64,000 nucleotides of DNA from Microbacterium sp. UFMG61 (GTDB lineage: Bacteria; Actinomycetota; Actinomycetes; Actinomycetales; Microbacteriaceae): contig NZ_JACAFP010000003.1 of assembly GCF_015354505.1 (NCBI RefSeq), forward strand, positions 48,200-112,199, given 5' to 3'. Both the position numbers and the translations under genes were made by a program. This document shows positions 25,881 to 32,440 of the stretch, piece after piece. Position 1 is the first letter of the stretch. Each line of letters opens with the position of its first letter. The notes beneath the pieces are model-generated. The model searched no databases and was not told the origin of the DNA. It worked only from the letters and a program-made list of their open reading frames with translations.

Positions 25881-26298
25881 CGCCGCGCTCGAACCACTCG
25901 AGGAGCTCGTCGTCGGAGGAGAGTTTGACGAGCTGCACCAGCGCCCAGTTGTCACGATGGTTGGGCGCGTGCTGCAGGCGGACCTCCCAATCCTCCGCGT
26001 ACTCACGCAGCGAGTCCGCGAGGTCTGCGAGTGCATCGTCGACCGATGCACCCTCGGAGACGAACGGGCGACCCGACATCAGTGCGATGACGCGTCCGTC
26101 CTCCTCGGCGATCTCCACTCGCGGAGTCACCGAGCGGAAGAAGAACTCTCGAAGCCGGTCGGCCTGCATGACCACCGACACGGTGCCGTCGCGCGAGACG
26201 GTGACCGATCGACCGCGCTCTGCGGCGTCGAGCACGTCTTTGAAGTGCGTGCGGGCGCTCGAATAGCTGGGGTAGTCGACGACTGCGGGCTGACTCAT
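25873..26298 (-). CDS. Phd/YefM-like antitoxin
   Basis: 141 residues from the ATG at 26298 (MSQPAVVDYPSYSSARTHFK). The first ~80 residues are Phd/YefM-like: AERGRSVTVSRDGTVSVVM, then QADRLREFFFRSV. The longer-than-usual C-terminus (DALADLADSLREYAEDWEVR, then NWALVQLVKLSSDDELLEWF) is presumably the toxin-binding part. The gene starts 31 bp downstream of a perfect 26-bp palindrome (26329-26354), the likely autoregulatory operator. Confidence 0.85.
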   Translation of the reverse strand: MSQPAVVDYPSYSSARTHFKDVLDAAERGRSVTVSRDGTVSVVMQADRLREFFFRSVTPRVEIAEEDGRVIALMSGRPFVSEGASVDDALADLADSLREYAEDWEVRLQHAPNHRDNWALVQLVKLSSDDELLEWFERGGE

Positions 26299-26328
26299 GA
26301 GTTCTTTTCCGGTCACGGTCTGAGGTGA

Positions 26329-26354
26329 GCGTACGTCACGTACGTGACGTACGC
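26329..26354. promoter_or_regulatory. 26-bp perfect palindrome upstream of the TA operon
   Basis: The half-site GCGTACGTCACGT is followed directly by its exact inverse ACGTGACGTACGC, with no spacer, giving 13-bp perfect arms. It contains overlapping ACGT/GTAC words. It is 31 bp upstream of the antitoxin ATG, where the promoter should be, and ~100 bp from the divergent reductase gene, which it might also control. Confidence 0.75.
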
Positions 26355-26455
26355 AGTACGATACCCGACGCGGAACACGGAGATCCGGAGGAGGATGCAA
26401 CTGTGCACAACTCGGCGGGATCCACCCACCGCCCGCATCGAAGGAGATCGGCGAG

Positions 26456-27022
26456 ATGAGACCACTGCGCTATGCGATCAACGTCACGCTCGACGGCTGC
26501 GTCCACCACGAGGCAGGCGTTGCCCCCGACGAAGAGCTGATGCAGTTCTGGACGGCCGAGATGCAGCGGGCGGATGCCGTGGTCTACGGCAGAACCACCT
26601 ACGAGATGATGCAGTCGGCCTGGCGCCGCCCGGCATCCGGGGTGTGGCCCGACTGGATGGAGTCGTGGGAGCATCCGTTCGCGGATGCCCTCGACCGCAT
26701 CCCGAAGCACGTCGTGTCGAGCACGCTGGATTCCGTCGACTGGAACGCCGAGCTGGTACGCGGCGACCTCGGTGAGGCGGTGCGCGCCCTCAAGGCGCAG
26801 CCGGGTGAGGGGCTGTCGGTGGGCGGCGTGACGCTTCCTCTCGCGCTCGCCGAGTGGGGATTGATCGACGAGTACACGTTCGTCGTGCATCCGGTCATCG
26901 CGGGGCATGGGCCGCGGTTGCTCGATGGGCTGAGTGAACGGATGCGGTTGGAGTTGGTCGAGCGGCGAGAGTTCGGGTCAGGGGCCGTCGCGAACACCTA
27001 CCGGACGGACCGGTCGGCCTGA
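26456..27022 (+). CDS. dihydrofolate reductase family protein (RibD C-terminal type)
   Basis: 188 residues. It opens with MRPLRYAINVTLDGCVHHEA (the RibD_C/YyaP opening with the SLDG-like turn), then ADAVVYGRTTYEMM, then SVGGVTLPLALAEWGLIDEY for NADPH binding, and VHPVIAGHGPRLL. Such stand-alone proteins are NADPH-dependent reductases of unknown substrate, not true folate enzymes. A good ribosome site (AAGGAGA) is 9 bases upstream. The 3' end overlaps the end of the convergent FAD pseudogene by 25 bases. Confidence 0.9.
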   Translation: MRPLRYAINVTLDGCVHHEAGVAPDEELMQFWTAEMQRADAVVYGRTTYEMMQSAWRRPASGVWPDWMESWEHPFADALDRIPKHVVSSTLDSVDWNAELVRGDLGEAVRALKAQPGEGLSVGGVTLPLALAEWGLIDEYTFVVHPVIAGHGPRLLDGLSERMRLELVERREFGSGAVANTYRTDRSA

Positions 27023-28080
27023 CTGCGGCGATACCGTCCGGCTCCGATCCACCCCGCGATGCTCAGCAGCGGGCCTGCGGCGAGCTGAGCCACCGGGTTG
27101 CCGAGCGCCTGGATTGCCCGCACCGGACCGAGCGACTCCTCGATCGCCGGCACAGCCCACTCATCGACTCGGGCTTGGTATCGCGCCACGGCCGAGTCGA
27201 TGTCGGGCTCGGCGATCAGGGCGTCGGCGAGGGCTCCGGCTGAGCGGATGGCGGTCGACCCGGCGCGGCCGCCTGTGGGCGGCATCGCATGAACGGCGTC
27301 GCCGATCGCTGTGATGCGGCAGGGCCTCCACGGAAACCGCGGTGCCTCCGGATCGGCGGCGCGGAACGAGACCGCGGCCGTGCGGTCAGGGTCGGTGTCA
27401 CGGATGACATCCGCCATCCACGGTGTCCACCGGTCGACGAGCGGCAAGGCCATGGCAGCGAGTTCGCCGGACGTGCCGGTCGATGGCGAGTGCGGGTCCG
27501 TGCAGCAGGTAGCGCGGGAACCCGGTGCGCCTCGTCAGTGGTGTCGACGCGGCGATGCCGACGAGGCCGGTGTCCGAGCTGGTGTCAGGGGCGAAGGATT
27601 GCAGGGTCGCCGAGCGCGCGCCGTCGGCCGCGACGACCAGGTCCGCGTCGACGCGCGATCCGTCCGCGAGAGTCACGGTCGCTCCGCCGCCATGGGTCTG
27701 CGCCGACACCACGGTCGACGAGAACCGTACGCGCTCGCCGAGGCCCTCGCTGGGGATCTGACGCAGGGCGCGGCGCTGGCACAGCATTCGGTCCTGTCCG
27801 GGTGGTTCGGGCGCCACGACGATCGGCCGCAGGTGCGAATCGGCGATGGTGAACTGCGAGAACGTCTCGGCGCCGTCGGAGACCGAACGGATGCGGTCGA
27901 CCAGCGGCGCGGGAACGTGCCGCTCGATCACGGCGACCGCCTCGGGCGTGAAGACGATGCGGTAGCCGCCCGTGTCGGCCGAGTTCGCGTCGCGGTCGAG
28001 CACGATGACGTCGGCGTGGTCGCGCAGGGCCTGGGCGAGCACGAGTCCGCCGAGGCCGGCCCGCTCACGACGATGCGCAT
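26998..28080 (-). pseudogene. FAD-dependent monooxygenase, frameshifted and internally deleted
   Basis: The ATG at 28080 begins MRIVVSG, but the frame then breaks. One base later the family sequence continues in another frame as AGLGGLVLAQALRDHADVIV (a one-G loss in a GGG run, ~28055-28065). That frame carries the monooxygenase body to about 27475 (SRVDADLVVAADGARSATLQ). A third frame, 27453-26998, carries the C-terminal part, including the FAD-binding ITAIGDAVHAMPPTGGRAGS. Roughly 50-100 central residues seem missing at the second junction. So it is a decayed flavin hydroxylase. The sequence cannot exclude sequencing error at the first site, but the second lesion is larger. Confidence 0.8.
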
Positions 28081-28147
28081 GAGTCCAGCTCGGCAAAGGA
28101 TCCGCCGTGGAGCGACGCTCCGCCTCCGGCTGTTCGAATGCCAGCAT

Positions 28148-28480
28148 CTAATTGAGAACTCGACCTCTCTCGCCCGGCTGCCTTTTCGCGTTGACGCCCT
28201 GCTCAGCGTCGAGGTGGTCGGTCCTGGTTCCGTTGGTCCTGGGCATCGTCGGCTCAGTCGCCCGCAAGCTCGTGCCGAGCCGACCGACGGGTGCTGAACA
28301 GCAATCAGTGCCACCAAAGGACGGATAGTGCGGGCCGACATGTGAGCACGCCACTCTTCGAGGCTAGGTGATCAATGCGCTAGTCGGCTGTAGCCGTCGT
28401 CCGAAGTGCCGTTTCGCCGTTGCGTGGCCCTCAGGCGCGACTCGCTGTCGTGACGACATATCTAACGATCAGTCGCACGC
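28148..28480. other. intergenic region at the left edge of the accessory block
   Basis: 333 bp between the decayed monooxygenase and the SLATT-nucleotidyltransferase gene. One forward frame ending at 28328 reads like a hydrophobic C-terminus (VLVPLVLGIVGSVARKLVPS) and might be the tail of a lost membrane-protein gene, but it has no start and I could not match it. Otherwise I see nothing. Confidence 0.3.
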
Positions 28481-29671
28481 TTATCGCTGTCGTGTTCTCA
28501 ATCGCCCGAGGATTTTGTGTGCGAATGTTCTCTCTTGAGGTAGATGGATCTTGAGGCCAGGCCAACGGCCATTGCGCTCTACCTTGGTGACTCTGCGCAT
28601 GAAGACCTTTGGATCGCCGCGCGGGTTTAACCGTAGGCGCATCTCCATCAAGTCGGTCAGGCCCATGGGGGCGAGGACGCGTAGAGTTCCGCGATCCAGC
28701 TGCACGGCGACGGTGCTGGCCGTCTCGGGTGCTCGAGATATCGCCTCCGCAATATCGGCATATGGCGCGTGACCGTTCGGTATGTGCATGCGCGCCTGGT
28801 TCTTGATCGACCAGTCCAGATTATTGGCGACCCGAGCCAAGCGCTCGCGGGTCATCTGTTCGGAAGACCCACGAAGGTCATGAGGGTCGAAATAGATGAC
28901 ATCGATCTCACGGAGAGGGCTGAAAGTCTTGAACCCCTGCTTTGAGTCCCACACTGCCTCTCGAACGAAGCTTCCGACAATCCAATATTCTGGCCCAAGG
29001 ATTGCGCTCACGGTCTGGAGTGCCGCAAGCCGTGTGGTGTCATATTGGAGTATCATGGCAAGCTCGGAAGCGTGTAGAGGAGACGAATCCGAGCTGCTCC
29101 CGAAGGAGAGTTCACCGCGCAGTCGCAATGGTAGGCGCCGATCACGCCCCGCCTCATGCTCTTTCTTCTTCTTGGCGTCGTCTTTCGCCTTGCGGTACTC
29201 GCGGTCCGTGTTAGGCGGGAGTGCGCCAAGAATTCCTTTGTAACGCTCGCCTGCCAATGCGAGATCATGGTGATCAAGTGTTGCGACTCCTGCATCGTGC
29301 AGGGCAACCGCGTCTTCCCAGTCGCGGATGAACTCGGTCAATACCTCGACGGACCTGAAGTGGCGATTTGCACGTTCGCCGTAGCGATAGATCAGGCCGA
29401 GGAGCGTCAGAACGAGAATCAGGAGCACGGCCAGGTTGAAAAGCATTTCAAGGATGGTCGTGTTTTCCATGCCTGGGATTAATTCCTTGCGCAGAAAAGG
29501 GGCGAGTTTTGATGGCCCCGCAAACCCGAGCACGGTTACGACCGTCGCCACCACCACGGTGACGATCAGGTATGCAATCTCCGCTCGTTGAGTTCGTGAT
29601 GCCTTGTTCCCGTGAATCTGGCGCAGCACCTGAGATCTTCGCACATACTCAGCCACGCGCTGGCGGGGCAC
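28481..29671 (-). CDS. SLATT membrane domain fused to NTP_transf_6 nucleotidyltransferase
   Basis: 396 residues if the GTG at 29671 is used (a TTG at 29710 is the alternative; the frame runs further up but reads as non-coding). N-terminal SLATT-type module: the amphipathic segment YVRRSQVLRQIHGNKASRTQ, TM1 ~31-52 (IAYLIVTVVVATVVTVLGF), TM2 ~77-100 (LFNLAVLLILVLTLLGLIY), then a helical part with DREYRKAKDDAKKKKEHE. C-terminal nucleotidyltransferase from ~215: GPEYWIVGSFVREAVWDS, then the acidic pair in REIDVIYFDPHD, and the NTP_transf_6 tail (APMGLTDLMEMRLRLNPRGD). SLATT proteins are pore-like effectors of nucleotide-sensing conflict systems; here effector and transferase are in one chain. Single gene, no cognate partner beside it. 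Confidence 0.8.
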   Translation of the reverse strand: MPRQRVAEYVRRSQVLRQIHGNKASRTQRAEIAYLIVTVVVATVVTVLGFAGPSKLAPFLRKELIPGMENTTILEMLFNLAVLLILVLTLLGLIYRYGERANRHFRSVEVLTEFIRDWEDAVALHDAGVATLDHHDLALAGERYKGILGALPPNTDREYRKAKDDAKKKKEHEAGRDRRLPLRLRGELSFGSSSDSSPLHASELAMILQYDTTRLAALQTVSAILGPEYWIVGSFVREAVWDSKQGFKTFSPLREIDVIYFDPHDLRGSSEQMTRERLARVANNLDWSIKNQARMHIPNGHAPYADIAEAISRAPETASTVAVQLDRGTLRVLAPMGLTDLMEMRLRLNPRGDPKVFMRRVTKVERNGRWPGLKIHLPQERTFAHKILGRLRTRQR

Positions 29672-30119
29672 ATCTTGACCATCAGCGACGCCGCGCCCGT
29701 CAACAACCAATGTCGGAGACCCATCCCTTGTGCATGCTCCGACTCTAGCGGCGCAGCACACGGGGGCTACGGGCTTCTCCGGCGGAGCTGCAGTCGAAAG
29801 TAGCATTGAGTGATACTGTCGAGCCCGCGGCAAAGGGTGGGCAGCGACGGCGCACGCGACCTTCAGTGACGGAGGCCGGCAGCCCATCCGTTCATACCTC
29901 GAGCCATTGAGCCATTGAGTTTGCTGTCCGCCAACGCACCAGCAGGCATCGAGCGCGGAGTCTTCAACGCCGACGGGCCCAGCGACTGATCTCGCCAGCC
30001 TCTTCGCGCAATCGCCCGTCGAGGCAGAGAGGAAAGTTGAGTCCGCGATTGGCGCGGGGCGGCAGGCGAGAACGCCGTCGCATACGACAGGGGATGCAAG
30101 GGTCGATACCCTTATCCTC
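29672..30119. other. 448-bp gap upstream of the SLATT-nucleotidyltransferase gene
   Basis: No convincing gene. It must hold the promoters of the minus-strand SLATT-transferase gene and the plus-strand TetR gene. A 9-bp tandem duplication (GAGCCATTG twice) occurs at 29901-29918. Long minus-strand reading frames here look like chance frames rich in Arg, Ala and Pro. Confidence 0.4.
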
Positions 30120-30689
30120 ATGCCCCGTCCCCGAAGTGAAGCCGCGCGCCAGTCCGTGCTCGAGGCGATGCGCGCCGCCGTCGTGGGTGGCTCGTACGAG
30201 GCTGTGACGATCGAGGGGCTCGCGGAGTCGGCCGGAGTCTCGAAGCAGACGATCTACCGGTGGTGGCCGTCGAAGGCGGCGATCCTCGGTGAGGCGCTGC
30301 TCGAAGGTGAGGTGCCTCTCGCGGATGCATCCGTTGCGACGAGCGACGACATCCGAGCCGACCTGCACTCCTGGTTCTCGGCCATGTCTGCCGGACTCGC
30401 GCGGCCCGAGGGGGTGGCGCTCGCCCGGGCGCTGATCGCGGTGACCGCGACCGACCATGAACTCGGGCTCGCGCTCAACGAGCGGCTCGCGGCGCCTATT
30501 CGCACGTGGGTCGCCGAACGTATCGCGCGCGGACAGGCCGACGGGCAGGTGCGGGCAGACGTGGATGCCGACGCGATCGCCGACCAGCTCATCGCCATGG
30601 CCTCGTATGCGGCGCTGATCGGTCAGCCGTTGAGTGCAGAGCGGGTCGAGGAGACGGTGACGCGGTTGCTGCGGGGGATTGCGCGGTAG
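30120..30689 (+). CDS. TetR family transcriptional regulator
   Basis: 189 residues. The TetR helix-turn-helix is at ~10-55 (YEAVTIEGLAESAGVSKQTI, then YRWWPSKAAILGEAL). The C-terminal domain resembles the TetR_C_16/AcrR-like group (ARGQADGQVRADVDADAIAD). The start at 30120 gives the usual MPRPRSEAARQSVLEAMRAA opening. Spacing to the DUF1428 gene is 73 bp on the same strand, so it may control itself and that gene. Ligand unknown. Confidence 0.92.
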   Translation: MPRPRSEAARQSVLEAMRAAVVGGSYEAVTIEGLAESAGVSKQTIYRWWPSKAAILGEALLEGEVPLADASVATSDDIRADLHSWFSAMSAGLARPEGVALARALIAVTATDHELGLALNERLAAPIRTWVAERIARGQADGQVRADVDADAIADQLIAMASYAALIGQPLSAERVEETVTRLLRGIAR

Positions 30690-30762
30690 GGAACGTCTGG
30701 TCGGGCGGGGTCGGCGATGGATGCCCTTGCCGTGTACTCGACGCCGAGGACGGGAGCTGAAG

Positions 30763-31173
30763 ATGACATTCGCTGATATCACCGTCGTTCCGGTGGCGAC
30801 CGAACGCAAGGCCGCGTACCTGGACTTCTCGAAGCGCATGGCCGAGGTGTATCGCGATCATGGGGCGATCAGCGTCGTCGACTACTGGCAGTCGAGCGAG
30901 TCAGCCGACCAGTCCGACTTTCACGCGGAGGGGGCGTCGTACGAATCGGGCGAGCTCAGGAGCATCGCCGAGCTGGCGGGCGCGAGCGCTGCGGAGTCGG
31001 TCGTGGTCACGGTGACGACCTGGCCGTCGCGCGAGACGCGTGAACGAGGGACCGCTGCCGTCACGCGGGATCCACGCGTGACCGAGACGCTCGATGAGGA
31101 CCCCGTGTTCGACGGCGGGCGCGTGATCGCTGACAGCTTCGAGATCGCGATGAGCGTTCAACAGAGCGAGTGA
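30763..31173 (+). CDS. DUF1428 family protein (YbaA-like)
   Basis: 136 residues with the DUF1428 ferredoxin-like fold. Typical parts are VPVATERKAAYLDFSKRMAE, HGAISVVDYWQSS, VVTVTTWPSRETRERGTAAV and MSVQQSE at the end. Small soluble monooxygenase-like or stress-associated proteins of unknown reaction. The ATG at 30763 has GGGAGCTGAAG upstream. It probably belongs to the TetR unit. Confidence 0.82.
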   Translation: MTFADITVVPVATERKAAYLDFSKRMAEVYRDHGAISVVDYWQSSESADQSDFHAEGASYESGELRSIAELAGASAAESVVVTVTTWPSRETRERGTAAVTRDPRVTETLDEDPVFDGGRVIADSFEIAMSVQQSE

Positions 31174-31179
31174 CGGGCG

Positions 31180-31554
31180 TCAGTTAGGGGTGCAGTGGGC
31201 GACCATCGCGTCGGTCGCCGTGCGCAACTGGGCGGAGGCCGCATCCATGCCGCTGACGTCGCCCGCGACGGCCTTCTCGCCTGCGGCGGCGAACGCGTCG
31301 ATGCTGGTCGCCCAGTCGTCGCGAAGCGTGACGAACTCTGCGGGACCGTCGATGCCGCGGATCTTCTCGGCCACGGCTCTGACCTCGCCGAGCGCCGCCT
31401 GCGCGGCTTCGGGCGTCGGCGAGCTGAAGCTCTCGAGCACACCCGCCACCTGCACCGCCTGACCGGCGACCTGGCCACAGGCCGCGAGGGTCGACGCCTG
31501 CGAGCATCCGGAGAGCAGCAGGATGCCGACGGCGAGCGCGGGGAGCTTCTTCAT
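31180..31554 (-). CDS. putative lipoprotein
   Basis: 124 residues. The signal is MKKLPALAVGILLLSGC, with lipobox LLSGC and lipidated Cys at 17. The mature part is helical and Ala-rich (TPEAAQAALGEVRAVAEKIR, then WATSIDAFAAAGEKAVAGDV). Two further Cys (26 and 121) may pair outside the membrane. No known domain. It lies tail to tail with the DUF1428 gene and upstream of no obvious partner. Confidence 0.8.
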   Translation of the reverse strand: MKKLPALAVGILLLSGCSQASTLAACGQVAGQAVQVAGVLESFSSPTPEAAQAALGEVRAVAEKIRGIDGPAEFVTLRDDWATSIDAFAAAGEKAVAGDVSGMDAASAQLRTATDAMVAHCTPN

Positions 31555-31586
31555 GGGAGTCAGGGTAGCGAGGGGAGATGTGAGGT

Positions 31587-31898
31587 CTACTGCGAGCCGT
31601 GGACCACCCCGACGAAGGTGATGGGCTTGCCCGCGGCCTCTGCGTAGACGATCTCGCGGAGGGTGGATTCGCCGAAGTGCTCGCCGCGGTTCACGACTTC
31701 GACGCGGTCGGCCCGGTCGATCCGGCGCAGGTGCAGCTCGCTGAGCGCGGCCTTCTGCTCGTCGGTGATCGGGGTGTCGATTTCGGTCGGCATGAGGACG
31801 ATGAAGCCGGCGCGTGTCAGTAACTGACTCAGCGCGCGCATGTCGTCGGCGTATTGCATGGAGCCGCAGATGCAGACGATCTCGGGGCGGGTGGGCAT
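31587..31898 (-). CDS. nucleoside 2-deoxyribosyltransferase-like/SLOG-fold protein
   Basis: 103 residues. Key segments are EIVCICGSMQYADDMRALSQ, LTRAGFIVLMPTEID, then RIDRADRVEVVNRGEHFGES and REIVYAEAAGKPITFVG. The Rossmann-like layout with GES-T-REI and a late GKPI strand is that of the nucleoside deoxyribosyltransferase/SLOG superfamily. Catalytic competence is unsure. It may process nucleotides or merely bind them. The 32-bp gap to the lipoprotein gene suggests one transcript. Confidence 0.65.
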   Translation of the reverse strand: MPTRPEIVCICGSMQYADDMRALSQLLTRAGFIVLMPTEIDTPITDEQKAALSELHLRRIDRADRVEVVNRGEHFGESTLREIVYAEAAGKPITFVGVVHGSQ

Positions 31899-31957
31899 GG
31901 GGTCAGTCTGTCATCCGCTTCGTGGGTGCCGGGGGACCCGCGGTCTAGGCTCGGCTC

Positions 31958-32233
31958 ATGAGCGAGCCCAGTGCGGAGTCGTCCCTGATCCAGCAGCGCA
32001 TGGCATTACAGCGCCGCAAGAACTTCGCGCTCTACACGATCGTGTTCTCAACGGTCATGCTCGCAGGATGGGGCGTCGCGATCGCACTCGATCCGAGCGC
32101 GCTCTACCGATGGATAAGCCTGGTCATCTTCGGAGCAGGAGTGGGAGTCGGGATCTTCGAGCTGCGCAAGGCGCGTAGAGGGATAGAGGAGTTCGAAGGC
32201 CGGCATGGTCGCCATGCCGGCCTCCAAGACTGA
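31958..32233 (+). CDS. small two-TM membrane protein
   Basis: 91 residues with two predicted TM helices, ~23-43 (FALYTIVFSTVMLAGWGVAI) and ~50-68 (WISLVIFGAGVGVGIFELR). Both ends are charged (QQRMALQRRKN; KARRGIEEFEGRHGRHAGLQ). Unknown function. Its stop is 5 bases before the SDR-derived fragment that marks the left edge of the STAND insert. Confidence 0.7.
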   Translation: MSEPSAESSLIQQRMALQRRKNFALYTIVFSTVMLAGWGVAIALDPSALYRWISLVIFGAGVGVGIFELRKARRGIEEFEGRHGRHAGLQD

Positions 32234-32238
32234 GGTGC

Positions 32239-32325
32239 TTACTGCACCGACCATCCTCCGTCGGATGCGAGCACCGCACCGTTGATGTTCACGGCGTCGT
32301 CCGACAGTAGGAAAGCGAACGATGC
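32239..32325 (-). pseudogene. 3'-terminal fragment of an SDR gene (left flank of the STAND insert)
   Basis: 87 bp aligning with the last 29 codons of the intact SDR gene at 35759-36760, offset by exactly 3520 bp, with about ten differences. It still encodes FLLSDDAVNINGAVLASDGG and WSVQ before a TAA stop. Nearly all differences are silent; only two residues differ near the fragment's left end. It therefore came from an orthologous working SDR gene rather than by duplication and decay here. Homology stops near 32325. Together with the intact copy it brackets the ATPase gene like a pair of junctions. Confidence 0.8.
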
Positions 32326-32440
32326 GGCAGCCTCTCTTCGTGCAATTCACTTGGACTGGCTCCGCCTGACCCCTTAGGAACTGAGCTAGCCCGCCGACTC
32401 AATGGAGGTGTGGGATATCTAAAGACCACCTGGGCGACAT

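Noticed and set aside
28148-28328. hydrophobic forward tail ending at 28328 as a lost transporter gene
   Set aside because: No start, no homology I can name, and only ~50 codons; not enough to call a pseudogene.
29710-30121. extended N-terminus of the SLATT-transferase frame up to 30121
   Set aside because: Cys/Arg/Pro-rich without any domain, and it would overlap the TetR start; the protein more likely starts at 29671 or 29710.
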